Source: JANQJD01 sp965601685
Lineage (GTDB): Bacteria; Pseudomonadota; Alphaproteobacteria; Rhodospirillales; Rhodospirillaceae
Assembly (NCBI GenBank): GCA_965601685.1
Contig: CBFCWI010000001.1
Coordinates: 558,001-622,000, forward strand
Direction: 5' to 3'
Length of the DNA: 64,000 nt
Shown here: piece after piece, positions 17,614-26,339 of the stretch
Layout: every line of letters begins with the position of its first letter
How positions within the stretch are numbered: position 1 is the stretch's first letter
Program-made: the position numbers and the translations under genes
The notes under the pieces: generated by a model
What the model was told of the DNA's origin: nothing
Database searches by the model: none
What the model saw: only the letters and a program-made list of their open reading frames with translations

Positions 17614-18156
17614 TTACTTGACCAGCTGTTGCACTGCCTTGAAAGCAAGATGCTCCTTACTGCCTAACCACTCGAACAGGACCATCTCTGTGGTCACGAC
17701 ATGTACCCCGCATATACCCATGCGAGCAAGGGCTGCGCGTTCAGATTCTGGCCGCCGCGATGAACAGGCCTCAGCCACCACGAACACTTCAAAACCCTTT
17801 TCACGCAAACCCAGGGCACTTTGCAGCACGCACACGTGAGTCTCAATACCTGCTGTGATCACTTGGCGCCGGCCAAACCCACCAAGACGAGCCATGATGC
17901 TCGCATCAGCAGCACATCCAAATGCTGTTTTTTCCCGAAAGGAGTCGGGCGGGGCTAGGGCACGCAGGTCCATAACGGTCTGTCCTAGACCCCTGACATA
18001 CTGTTCAGAGACCACAATGGGAATGCCAATGAGGTTGGCAGCCTGTATGAGAGTAGCGCAGCCAACAAGGACTGAGCGAGGTGAATGTACGACTGAGATC
18101 AAGCGTTCCTGGACATCCACAATCAGGAGGCAAGAATCATTGGCAATCATCTGCAT
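17614..18156 (-). CDS. isochorismatase-family (YcaC-like) hydrolase
   Basis: A cysteine hydrolase of 180 aa. The expected triad is visible: Asp in LLIVDVQERL, Lys in FREKTAFG and Cys in GIETHVCVLQSALGL, with the cis-peptide-type VITAGIE before it. The family cleaves isochorismate, nicotinamide or other amides; the small size and sequence are nearest to the YcaC type, whose substrates are uncertain. The ATG at 18156 has an AAGGAG site; a longer in-frame extension upstream is compositionally unlike protein and was not used. No pathway partner is adjacent. Confidence 0.85.
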   Translation of the reverse strand: MQMIANDSCLLIVDVQERLISVVHSPRSVLVGCATLIQAANLIGIPIVVSEQYVRGLGQTVMDLRALAPPDSFREKTAFGCAADASIMARLGGFGRRQVITAGIETHVCVLQSALGLREKGFEVFVVAEACSSRRPESERAALARMGICGVHVVTTEMVLFEWLGSKEHLAFKAVQQLVK

Positions 18157-18490
18157 TGAGCGTATTCTCCTTCTTCTGAGCCGTGTGCAGCAGGCGGCGT
18201 TAGAGTTGATAACAGTCCGACAGTATGAGAGCTGACAAGCCCTATCTGGTGCGATTCTACCAGATCCCGACGGTTTGTGCCAAACAGAGACCGCTTGGCT
18301 ATAGTATAGATGGCAAAGGAGAAAAGAGAGACAAGGGAACAGGGAGACCGCCAGGAGGAGAGGAGTCTCGCGCCCAACAGACCGAGTAGACCAGCTCCCC
18401 GCATGAGGCGGTGGAGGGTACTCAGTGTGCAGTGTGGAGTATCGGATGGGATTTCGGTATCTTGTACGACGCCATGTTCTCACATAGCCA
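18157..18490. other. 334-bp divergent spacer
   Basis: Between the isochorismatase-family gene and the DEAD-box gene. It is purine-rich on the plus strand around 18305-18365. No gene or RNA is recognised. Promoters for both genes should lie here. Confidence 0.35.
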
Positions 18491-19816
18491 ATGAATTTTG
18501 GTTCCTTGGGCCTCGGCCCAGAAACTCTGAAAGCCCTCGCTGAGGTGGGCTACACGGTTCCAACACCAATCCAAGCCCAGGCGATTCCAGTCGTCTTCAT
18601 GGGGAAGGATGTGCTAGGAATCGCACAGACTGGTACAGGGAAAACAGCTTCTTTTACCCTGCCCATGATCGAAATCCTGGCGCATGGACGAGCACGGGCT
18701 CGTATGCCACGGTCTTTGGTTCTGACCCCGACGCGGGAATTAGCTGCACAAGTAGCAGCCAGTTTTGCTCGCCATGGTTGTTATCACAAATTGAACATGG
18801 CACTGTTAGTCGGGGGTGGACCTTGTGCGGACCAGATCAAACTACTGGATCGCGGTGTTGATGTCTTGATCGCGACTCCAGGGCGTCTGTTAGATCTCTT
18901 TCAACGTGGTCGTGTTCTACTGTCTGATGTGCGCATTCTGGTGATCGACGAAGCAGATCGTATGCTCGATATGGGATTCATTCCGGATGTTGAGCGCATT
19001 GTCACGCTGCTACCACGCCAACGACAAACACTGTTCTTCTCAGCTACTATGCCATCTGAAGTGAAGCGCCTGGCTGCTGTCTTTCTACACGAACCACGGG
19101 AAATCCGTGTAGCGCCGCCAGCAAAACCAGCAGATTGTGTTGTACAAAGAGTTGTTATGGTTGAATCGCATGACAAATACGAGGTATTGCATTACCTGTT
19201 ACGTAAGGAAGAGGTCAGAAGTGCGTTCATATTCTGCAACCGTAAGCGTGATATTAGTATTCTACACCGTTCTCTCATTCAACAGGGTTTCCCGGCTGGC
19301 ATGCTGCATGGCGACATGCTCCAATCCATGCGTACAGAAACTCTGGAACAGTTCAAAGCTGGAGAGATATCCCTCTTAGTATGCTCGGATGTAGCTGCCC
19401 GTGGCATTGATATCAGTGCAATGTCTCACGTTTTTAATTTCGATGTCCCAGCTCATGCGGGAGACTATATCCATCGTATCGGCCGTACCGGACGAGCCGG
19501 GATGAGTGGACATGCTCTCACTATTGCAGTGCCTGAGGACAGCAATTGTGTAGCGGCTATTGAGCAGTTAATCGGACATCAGATTCCACGCGTCATGATT
19601 GATGATCGTTCTGAAGGAGCACGGATAGTGGGATACTATCAAAAGTGGTGTAATGTAGATGAAGAATCAGGGAATGCGCAAGAGCAGACGGAACGGAGGA
19701 TGGGGTATTGGGAAGGTGAATATAGTTTATACTTACTAAACAAGGAAGAATTTCGAAAAACCACATATTCTATGCAGGGATTTGGTGAACATATACCTGA
19801 TTTTTTCTCTTATTAA
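18491..19816 (+). CDS. DEAD-box RNA helicase, RhlE type
   Basis: ATP-dependent RNA unwinding, probably in ribosome assembly or RNA decay. The protein (441 aa) has the whole motif set in order: Q motif GYTVPTPIQAQAIP, motif I AQTGTGKT, Ia PTREL, II DEAD in VIDEADRMLDMGF, III SAT and VI HRIGRTGRAG. The C-terminal tail is acidic-aromatic and ends in GFGEHIPDFFSY rather than the long Arg/Gly-rich tail of many RhlE proteins. No strong ribosome site is visible before the ATG. Confidence 0.93.
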   Translation: MNFGSLGLGPETLKALAEVGYTVPTPIQAQAIPVVFMGKDVLGIAQTGTGKTASFTLPMIEILAHGRARARMPRSLVLTPTRELAAQVAASFARHGCYHKLNMALLVGGGPCADQIKLLDRGVDVLIATPGRLLDLFQRGRVLLSDVRILVIDEADRMLDMGFIPDVERIVTLLPRQRQTLFFSATMPSEVKRLAAVFLHEPREIRVAPPAKPADCVVQRVVMVESHDKYEVLHYLLRKEEVRSAFIFCNRKRDISILHRSLIQQGFPAGMLHGDMLQSMRTETLEQFKAGEISLLVCSDVAARGIDISAMSHVFNFDVPAHAGDYIHRIGRTGRAGMSGHALTIAVPEDSNCVAAIEQLIGHQIPRVMIDDRSEGARIVGYYQKWCNVDEESGNAQEQTERRMGYWEGEYSLYLLNKEEFRKTTYSMQGFGEHIPDFFSY

Positions 19817-20563
19817 TCCATGTGGTCTGTGAGAACAATAATAATATGAGTTGTTTATAACGTGATCGATCGAGCAGGCTTTCCAGGTCACAACAGGTAG
19901 CGATTCGGGCGAGCACGGACACAACGGAGAATGCAGCTGTATGTAAGAACAGAACAAGAAAATAAAAAATGCTATTATTACAAGTAGTATATCAATTTCT
20001 GATAGCGTAATAGAATGCTTAATAATCAGCATAACCAATCATTGCTAAAGCCTGTGGTTTCGCAATGATTCAACAGAGACAATTCAGGAGAAAGAATCTC
20101 GTACCAGGGTTGGGAATGCCAAAGTGCAAGAAAGCCATAGCTGTCTCCCAGAAAGCTGCAGTGTCTAACTCTCAGAATCAGAAAATAGATCATACCACTA
20201 ATAGTGTTAACAGCGAATCACTGTGGAGGCGACTGTAGGGTGATACTCTTCTGTACGAGGGCTGCAGGAAGAAAGAAACAGGGCAAAAGCTTCGTCACCC
20301 ACTGTGCTAGGGGGGTAGAGCGTAGCAAGGGTGTGCAATACTGCATTAAGTAAGCACTTGTGACGACCTGCGAGGCAGTGACCGGGAAAGCCTTCAGGCT
20401 ATCTGAGGCGCCCATGGGAGTCTGTGCGAAAAGTTATGCAGGTCTGTCTAGACTACCGCCAACGCTGTTGGCACGCACGTGCTCAGCAGGGGTAGAATTT
20501 TGGGATATAGCCCGACAGGATGTCAAACAGGATGTCAACGAGAAGAGATGGAAGGACAGAGCC
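19817..20563. other. 747-bp spacer, largest gene-free stretch
   Basis: Between the DEAD-box gene and the EF-G-like gene. The first half is AT-rich. I found no tRNA, RNase P, SRP or tmRNA signature and no conserved protein on either strand. It ends with a perfect 12-bp tandem duplication at 20515-20538 and the ribosome site of the next gene. Confidence 0.4.
20515..20538. repeat. 12-bp perfect tandem duplication
   Basis: ACAGGATGTCAA occurs twice without a gap, 26 bp before the start of the EF-G-like gene. If transcribed, it is in the 5' leader. Confidence 0.95.
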
Positions 20564-22609
20564 ATGGCGGAAAAAGCCCAGTCGGCGCCGCGGGTGGCGG
20601 CTCTCATAGGGCCATATTCAAGCGGTAAGACCAGCCTGTTGGAAAGTCTACTGTTCGTGAGTGGAGCTATACTGCGCAAAGGTTCTGTACTAGAGGGGAA
20701 TAGCGTCGGTGACGGCTCCCCTGAAGCACGGGCCCGCCAGATGGGAGTCGAAGTCAACATCGCTGAATCTACCTATCTCGGCGAGCATTGGACCTTCATA
20801 GACTGCCCAGGCTCTTTCGAATTCTTACAGGATACCTGGAATGCCCTTATGGTAGCCGATGTTGCCATTGTGGTAGCTGATCCTAATCCTGACAGGGCAA
20901 TCATGGTAACACCACTGCTGCAATTTCTCGACGAACATCGGATTCCCCATGTTCTCTTCATCAACCGTATAGAGCAACCGGAAACTGATCTCCGAGCTGC
21001 CTTCGAAGCCCTGCAAACAGTCTCAGAACGGCCCCTGGTACTCCGCGAGCTGCCTATTATTGTTCGGGGAGGGGGGGGAGCAAGTGATGCAATATTTGGT
21101 TATGTGGATCTAGTGAGTGAACGCGCCTTCGCCTATGCTCCTGATAAGCCGTCTGAATTACTACGCCTACCAGAGTCGATGCAGCTGCTGAAATCTGAGG
21201 CGCGGCGTGAAATGCTAGAGCACTTAGCTGATTTCGATGATCAACTCCTGGAAAAGCTCTTGGAGGATGTCAACCCGCTCCCTCAGGAAATTTTCCAAGA
21301 TCTTAGCAAATGTGTAGCAGAGAATCTAGTTGTGCCTGTACTGTTCGGTTCTGCTATCAAGAATCAAGGGATTCAGCGTCTACTCAAGGCGCTACGCCAT
21401 GACACACCTGGGCCTATAGCTACTGCTGCCCGTCTGGGTGTGACGGCAGAGGGCGAGAGTCAACCAAAAGGTCATGTTTTCAAGACGATCCGTGTACCTC
21501 ATCTTGGCAAACTATCCCTCGTACGCATCTGGGCTGGCACCTTCCGAGAAGGGATGGCTATTAACAACGGACGTGCCAGTGGTCTTTTCCACCTCATGGG
21601 CAGCACGCAAATGAAGGCCACCAGGGCCGGTATTGGTGAGGTGGTCGCATTAGGACGTCTTGAGTCTGTGTCAACTGGGGATCTTATCAGCCCGGATGGC
21701 AATCTAGCCTCTGCTTGGCCACCCCCGTTGAGGCCCTTGATGCCAGTCGCGCTGGAGTCCATGAAGACAGGGGACGATGTTAAATTGACGGGGGGCCTAC
21801 AACGGCTGAGAAACGAAGATCCGTCACTCACATACGCCTTCGATGCAGACTTACGCAAATTGCTATTGTGGGGACAGGGTAATATACATCTCAACGTGGC
21901 AATAGATAGACTCAAAAGCCGCTACAATGTTGAAGCCAAAGCACAGCGGCCACCAGTGCCCTACAAGGAAACAATCCGCCGCAGCGTGAACCAGCATGGC
22001 CGTTATAAACGGCAGACAGGTGGGCATGGCCAATTCGGGGATGTGCACCTGACTATCGAGCCGCTACCGCGTGGCACTGGGTTCGCCTTCGCCGATGTTA
22101 TTGTTGGCGGTGTAGTACCTAAGCAATACATTCCTGCTGTTGGAGAGGGCGTGCAGGATTATCTACAACGCGGTCCACTGGGGTTTCCTGTAGTGGATCT
22201 CAAGGTCACGCTTACTGATGGTGCCTACCATGCCGTAGACAGCTCCGATATGGCCTTCCGGGTCGCCGCGCAGGTTGCTATGCGCGATGGCATGCCTAAG
22301 TGTGAACCCGTGTTGCTGGAACCCATCGTTGCCATTGCAGTTTCTATTCCATCCCACTACACCTCCCGGGTGCAGCGCCTGCTTTCCCAGCGACGTGGCC
22401 AGATTCTTGGCTTTGACTGCAAGGCTGGCTGGAAGCACTGGGATGTTCTCCAGGCTTATCTCCCACAATCAGACATGCAGGATCTAATCGTTGAGCTGCG
22501 CTCAATGACCATGGGCGTTGGCACCTTCTCATGGCATTTCGATCATATGCAGGAATTAGCCGGTAAACTGGCAGAATCAATCGTCCAAGCCCGTGCTGAA
22601 GCCAGTTAA
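20564..22609 (+). CDS. elongation factor G-like GTPase paralogue
   Basis: 681 aa with the five-domain layout of EF-G, but a divergent GTPase domain. The P-loop GPYSSGKT (16-23) is good. The G3 motif reads DCPGS (80-84) where EF-G has DTPGH, so the His that positions the attacking water is Ser. G4 reads NRIE (134-137) instead of NKMD. Domain IV is present with GGHGQFGDVHL. This matches a Rhodospirillales group of EF-G-like proteins of unknown role, distinct from the main fusA. The ATG at 20564 has GAAGGA before it. It is unlikely to be the principal translocase; a role in recycling or stress is inference only. Confidence 0.85.
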   Translation: MAEKAQSAPRVAALIGPYSSGKTSLLESLLFVSGAILRKGSVLEGNSVGDGSPEARARQMGVEVNIAESTYLGEHWTFIDCPGSFEFLQDTWNALMVADVAIVVADPNPDRAIMVTPLLQFLDEHRIPHVLFINRIEQPETDLRAAFEALQTVSERPLVLRELPIIVRGGGGASDAIFGYVDLVSERAFAYAPDKPSELLRLPESMQLLKSEARREMLEHLADFDDQLLEKLLEDVNPLPQEIFQDLSKCVAENLVVPVLFGSAIKNQGIQRLLKALRHDTPGPIATAARLGVTAEGESQPKGHVFKTIRVPHLGKLSLVRIWAGTFREGMAINNGRASGLFHLMGSTQMKATRAGIGEVVALGRLESVSTGDLISPDGNLASAWPPPLRPLMPVALESMKTGDDVKLTGGLQRLRNEDPSLTYAFDADLRKLLLWGQGNIHLNVAIDRLKSRYNVEAKAQRPPVPYKETIRRSVNQHGRYKRQTGGHGQFGDVHLTIEPLPRGTGFAFADVIVGGVVPKQYIPAVGEGVQDYLQRGPLGFPVVDLKVTLTDGAYHAVDSSDMAFRVAAQVAMRDGMPKCEPVLLEPIVAIAVSIPSHYTSRVQRLLSQRRGQILGFDCKAGWKHWDVLQAYLPQSDMQDLIVELRSMTMGVGTFSWHFDHMQELAGKLAESIVQARAEAS

Positions 22610-22638
22610 CGCACTCCACCAGAGAGAGAAGCAGCATA

Positions 22639-22887
22639 GTGGCAACACGGGCTTCACAACAACAATCAGGGGGCGGGAGTCGCCTGGAGCTTCTGGCACA
22701 CCGTCGTTTAGTTTTCGCTCTGAGTGCGGGTCTGCTGATTACAGTTCTGATGACAGTGTTCGTCGGCTATCATGCTGTGTTTTCTATATTTCTAGGTATA
22801 GTGGTAGGTATTGGTGTAGCACTCGTTCTCCCATTGCCACAAAAACCAAAAGCAACACGACACCAAAGGAAAGTAGAATGCCAATAG
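22639..22887 (+). CDS. small membrane protein, hypothetical
   Basis: 82 aa from a GTG start, 29 bp after the EF-G-like gene and on the same strand. Two hydrophobic helices (about residues 24-42 and 47-67) are followed by a basic tail (KPKATRHQRK), so the tail should face the cytoplasm. No family is recognised. The ribosome site is weak (AGAGAGAAG). It is considered real because of its membrane-protein composition and position; it could be a spurious frame. Confidence 0.5.
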   Translation: MATRASQQQSGGGSRLELLAHRRLVFALSAGLLITVLMTVFVGYHAVFSIFLGIVVGIGVALVLPLPQKPKATRHQRKVECQ

Positions 22888-22911
22888 GATCCCTCCCCTC
22901 CGCCTGATCGG

Positions 22912-24318
22912 CTATAACAGCAGCCAGGTGGCCAGGCCGAGAAAGGCGAAGAAGCCAACCACATCTGTCACAGTAGTGACGAACGCCGGCGAAGCAACCG
23001 CCGGATCTATTTTCACACGTTCGAAACCAAGTGGCACTAAAAAGCCAGCGAACCCAGCACATGTCAGATTGATAACCAGCGCTGCGGCGATGACCAGACT
23101 GATTTCTAATATCCCGAAACGGACCCAGGTCACGACACCAAGGAGAACAGCGAAGATCACCCCGTTTAGGCCAGCTACTAGCAGCTCCTTACCCAGTACT
23201 CTAGATGCGTTTGCCATACTTAATTCCCTCATTGCGAGGGCACGCACGGCAATCGTCAGTGTTTGTGTCCCAGCGTTCCCTCCCATAGAGGCAACGATTG
23301 GCATAAGGACGGCGAGCGTTACGAGCTGCTCAATAGCGGCATCAAACAGACCAATAACACTCGATGTGAGAACAGATGTGCCAAGATTCACTAACAGCCA
23401 ATTGAAACGGGAACGGATCGTATCTATGACAGCGTGATAGAGATCAGGCTCAGCCACGCCTCCAAGCCGGAGCATATCGTCAGACGCTTCCTCGTCTATA
23501 ACGTCGACCACATCATCCACGGTGACCACACCGACAAGCCGGCCAGAGCGATCTACCACTGGAGCCGAAACCAGGTCATGTTCTCTAAACAAAACAGCAA
23601 CTTCTTCTTGATCCATAGTGACAGCAATCGACTGCACAGCTGGATCTAGGATTTCTTGCAGCCGCACTGGCTGATACGTCCTGAGCAAACGGCTCAAAGC
23701 AACCCGACCAGCTGGCCGATGGCGTGGGTCAACTACGTAAAAATCATAGAATTCCTCTGGTAGATTCTGGCTTTCACGCAGGTACTCGATGGTCTGACCA
23801 ACAGTCCAGTAAGCAGGCACCGCTACTAGTTCACGCTGCATCAGACGACCCGCTGAGTATTCTGGGTAGGACAAACCCTGCGTGATAATCGTCTGATCCT
23901 CAGGGGATAGTGCGGCCAAGACTCGCGCCTGCTCGTCCTCACTCAGGTGACTCATCAGATGCACTGCGTCGTCAGAATCGAGTGCACGCAGGGCCGCCGC
24001 CAAGTCGGTAAAGCCTAGCGAAGCTATCACCTCTTCGCGCACGGCTCCGTCCAGAGCACAGAGAATTTCTGCATCAAACTCGAGTCGTACGACGTTAATC
24101 AGCGCACAGCGTTGGTCAGGACTTAGACGTTCGAACAGACGAGCCCCATCGGAATAATGCAGCGGACTGACCAAGGCACGGACATCTTCCAGCTGCCCTT
24201 TTGCAAGAGCTTCCGTAACAGCACGCACCAGCTCGTCTCTGTTATGCAGGCCAAGCGCCTCCTCACTAGAAAGGAGGGGAGAAGGCTGTATAGTTGACTC
24301 GTCCATCGTTTCAGCCAC
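22912..24318 (-). CDS. mgtE: magnesium transporter MgtE
   Basis: Mg2+-gated channel of the inner membrane. The protein (468 aa) has the soluble MgtE N domain (superhelical, ~30-135) and two CBS domains (~145-270, with ...DLVSAPVVDRSGRLVGVVTVDDVVD split across the second). The C-terminal membrane domain has five helices and the pore segment SMGGNAGTQTLTIAVRAL. Length is standard. The start is a GTG at 24318 with GGAG 5 bp upstream; an ATG four codons later is the alternative. It converges on the small membrane gene. Confidence 0.94.
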   Translation of the reverse strand: MAETMDESTIQPSPLLSSEEALGLHNRDELVRAVTEALAKGQLEDVRALVSPLHYSDGARLFERLSPDQRCALINVVRLEFDAEILCALDGAVREEVIASLGFTDLAAALRALDSDDAVHLMSHLSEDEQARVLAALSPEDQTIITQGLSYPEYSAGRLMQRELVAVPAYWTVGQTIEYLRESQNLPEEFYDFYVVDPRHRPAGRVALSRLLRTYQPVRLQEILDPAVQSIAVTMDQEEVAVLFREHDLVSAPVVDRSGRLVGVVTVDDVVDVIDEEASDDMLRLGGVAEPDLYHAVIDTIRSRFNWLLVNLGTSVLTSSVIGLFDAAIEQLVTLAVLMPIVASMGGNAGTQTLTIAVRALAMRELSMANASRVLGKELLVAGLNGVIFAVLLGVVTWVRFGILEISLVIAAALVINLTCAGFAGFLVPLGFERVKIDPAVASPAFVTTVTDVVGFFAFLGLATWLLL

Positions 24319-24411
24319 GACAACTCCGTGTCCGCTCTAACAGACTAGTCGCCCCTGACGTGGCGAGGTCAGGCGACGAGACACCCGTGCGGCGCACTCG
24401 CTCAGTCGATT

Positions 24412-24498
24412 TGGTACGGTCGAGAAGACTCGAACTTCCACGGAGTCGCCTCCACAGCGCCCTCAACGCTGCGCGTCTACCAGTTCCGCCACGACCGC
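24412..24498 (-). tRNA. tRNA-Leu (GAG)
   Basis: Minus-strand cloverleaf starting GCGGTCG with the acceptor partner CGACCGU, then A73 and an encoded CCA. The anticodon arm is CAGCG-TTGAGGG-CGCTG, giving anticodon GAG. A long variable arm of class II type and a normal T-arm (TTCGAGT loop) follow. The first acceptor pair is G1-U72, a wobble where Leu tRNAs usually have G-C. Position 38 is G. It lies between mgtE and lipB. Confidence 0.93.
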
Positions 24499-24585
24499 AG
24501 ATGCAAACACTCTACCCTACCCTCCTACCAGGGCTTTACCTTCCCACATAAGATCGAACCCTGACAAGTCGGAGATCAAGGAACC

Positions 24586-25248
24586 ATGAAAACAGCCAAA
24601 GCCTCAATAGAATGGCACACTTCTCAGGCTCCAGTCTCTTACCCTGAGGCGGTAGCAGCTATGGAAACACGTGTCAAGGCTATCGCTGCTGGCCAGGCCG
24701 CAGAGCTGATATGGTTACTGGAACATCCACCCTTGTATACTGCTGGAACCAGTGCTGTGGCCGATGAATTGCTGCAGGCGGAGCGTTTCCCTGTATACCG
24801 CAGCGGACGTGGTGGGCGATACACTTATCATGGGCCTGGCCAACGGGTCGTCTACGTAATGCTCGATGTGGGTGCACGCGGTGCTGATGTACATCAATTT
24901 GTCTACGCACTGGAAGCGTGGGTTTTGGGGGCCTTAGCTCGACTCGGAGTCGCAGGCACACGGCGGGCAGGCCGTGTCGGCATATGGGTAACGCGAGATG
25001 ATGGCCGCGAGGAGAAGATTGCTGCTATCGGTATACGGATGCGCCGCTGGATTAGCCTTCATGGTCTTGCCCTCAACGTGGCCCCTAATCTTGAGCACTT
25101 CAGCGGCATTATACCATGTGGTATTACTACTTATAGTATTACTTCTTTAAAAGAACTCGGAATAGTAGAACATCTTGCAAAGGTAGATAAAGCCTTGAAA
25201 GACTCCTTCCATGAAATCTTGCTTCTCTCAAGAGGACAAATACTGTAG
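24586..25248 (+). CDS. lipB: lipoyl(octanoyl) transferase
   Basis: Moves octanoate from acyl carrier protein to lipoyl domains of 2-oxoacid dehydrogenases. The protein (220 aa) has the substrate loop GRGGRYTYHGPGQRVVYVML, the catalytic Lys in KIAAIGIRMRRW and the catalytic Cys178 in GIIPCGITTYSITSL. An AAGGAA site precedes the ATG. It stands alone, behind the oppositely oriented tRNA-Leu gene. Confidence 0.95.
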   Translation: MKTAKASIEWHTSQAPVSYPEAVAAMETRVKAIAAGQAAELIWLLEHPPLYTAGTSAVADELLQAERFPVYRSGRGGRYTYHGPGQRVVYVMLDVGARGADVHQFVYALEAWVLGALARLGVAGTRRAGRVGIWVTRDDGREEKIAAIGIRMRRWISLHGLALNVAPNLEHFSGIIPCGITTYSITSLKELGIVEHLAKVDKALKDSFHEILLLSRGQIL

Positions 25249-25615
25249 GAGTGTAACGGAAATGTCATTTGGTCATTTGCTCAAGGCTTAGTGTGTTGCA
25301 AGATTTCGGGTATCTGGGACATAGCTTCCCGGAACGGGCTCTATGAAAACGGCTGGTTACCCATGCTGGCGTCCTTTGCTGTCATTGTCGGGTCAGGCTG
25401 GTCACACGGAATCTATCCTATCCGTCAAATGCTTGTCGTGTGCTCTATTTGTGTGAGCAGCTGCTGATGCGGCCCTCCTACAAAGGGAGAGAAAAAGGTG
25501 CCGTAATTATCAGGGATTTTGTGGAAACCGCATGCAGCAGGCCAGTCAGATCTGCTGGCACTCTGTCTCGTTTCAGGGAAAAGGGATGCATGTACGTTTG
25601 GAGGCACTGCAAAAT
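25249..25615. other. 367-bp spacer between lipB and dienelactone hydrolase
   Basis: No gene recognised. It contains an 8-bp tandem repeat, GTCATTTG twice at 25264-25279, which on its own could be chance. The end supplies a GGAGG site for the next gene. Confidence 0.35.
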
Positions 25616-26296
25616 ATGGGAGAGATGATCAGATTGGCAGCGCGTGATGGACACCTTTTTGAAGCGTACGTGGCTTGGCCGACAGAAACACCACGAGGCG
25701 GCTTAGTCGTGCTCCAGGAGGTTTTCGGTGTGAACAGCCACATTCGCGCTGTCACAGATCGCTTCGCAGCGGAACAGGGTTACATAGTCATTGCGCCTGC
25801 TCTCTTCGACCGGCTGGAGTCAAAGGTCTCCCTAGACTACGATGATGCTAGCTTGGTCCGTGGCCGTGCCTTGCGCTTGGCCTTAGGATGGAAGAAACCA
25901 CTCCTCGATATCGAGGCAACCCGCGCGTTTGCGTCTTCATCAGCAAAAGGCACACGCAAAGTAGGAGTGGTTGGCTTCTGTTGGGGTGGATCGCTCGCTT
26001 GGCTCGCTGCCTGTCGCCTGTCCCTCCAGGTCGCTGTCTGTTATTACGGGGGGCAAATTGCTCAGTTCCTTGAAGAGCGTCCTATCTGCCCGGTGATGAT
26101 GCACTTTGGCCGTGACGACCCTATTATTCCAGCAGCCGACCAGAAGGCAATCATGGACGCGCACCCGGAAGGGTATTACCACTCCTACGAAGCAGGACAT
26201 GGATTTAACTGTAACGAGCGATTGGATTTTCAACCTGAGTGTGCTGCTGCCGCCTGGTCGCACACCTCAGCATTCTTAGCTAACTCTCTGAGCTGA
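25616..26296 (+). CDS. dienelactone hydrolase family protein
   Basis: An alpha/beta hydrolase of 226 aa. The Cys-Asp-His triad is visible: Cys122 in VGFCWGGSLAWLAA, Asp168 in GRDDPIIP and His195 in EAGHGFNC. LQEVFGVNSHIRAV is the conserved N-terminal block. Classical members open dienelactone in chlorocatechol breakdown, but most stand-alone copies in heterotrophs have unknown ester or lactone substrates. I chose the ATG at 25616 because the family opens with MGEMI and GGAGG lies upstream; ATGs at 25532, 25586 and 25625 are alternatives. Confidence 0.88.
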   Translation: MGEMIRLAARDGHLFEAYVAWPTETPRGGLVVLQEVFGVNSHIRAVTDRFAAEQGYIVIAPALFDRLESKVSLDYDDASLVRGRALRLALGWKKPLLDIEATRAFASSSAKGTRKVGVVGFCWGGSLAWLAACRLSLQVAVCYYGGQIAQFLEERPICPVMMHFGRDDPIIPAADQKAIMDAHPEGYYHSYEAGHGFNCNERLDFQPECAAAAWSHTSAFLANSLS

Positions 26297-26339
26297 GCCC
26301 CAGGGACACATGCCCACTGTTCCTCCTCTGATCTGACTT

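Noticed and set aside
22928..23437. Plus-strand frame of 169 codons opposite mgtE
   Set aside because: Antisense to the conserved MgtE membrane domain; low complexity rich in Thr, Ile and Arg.
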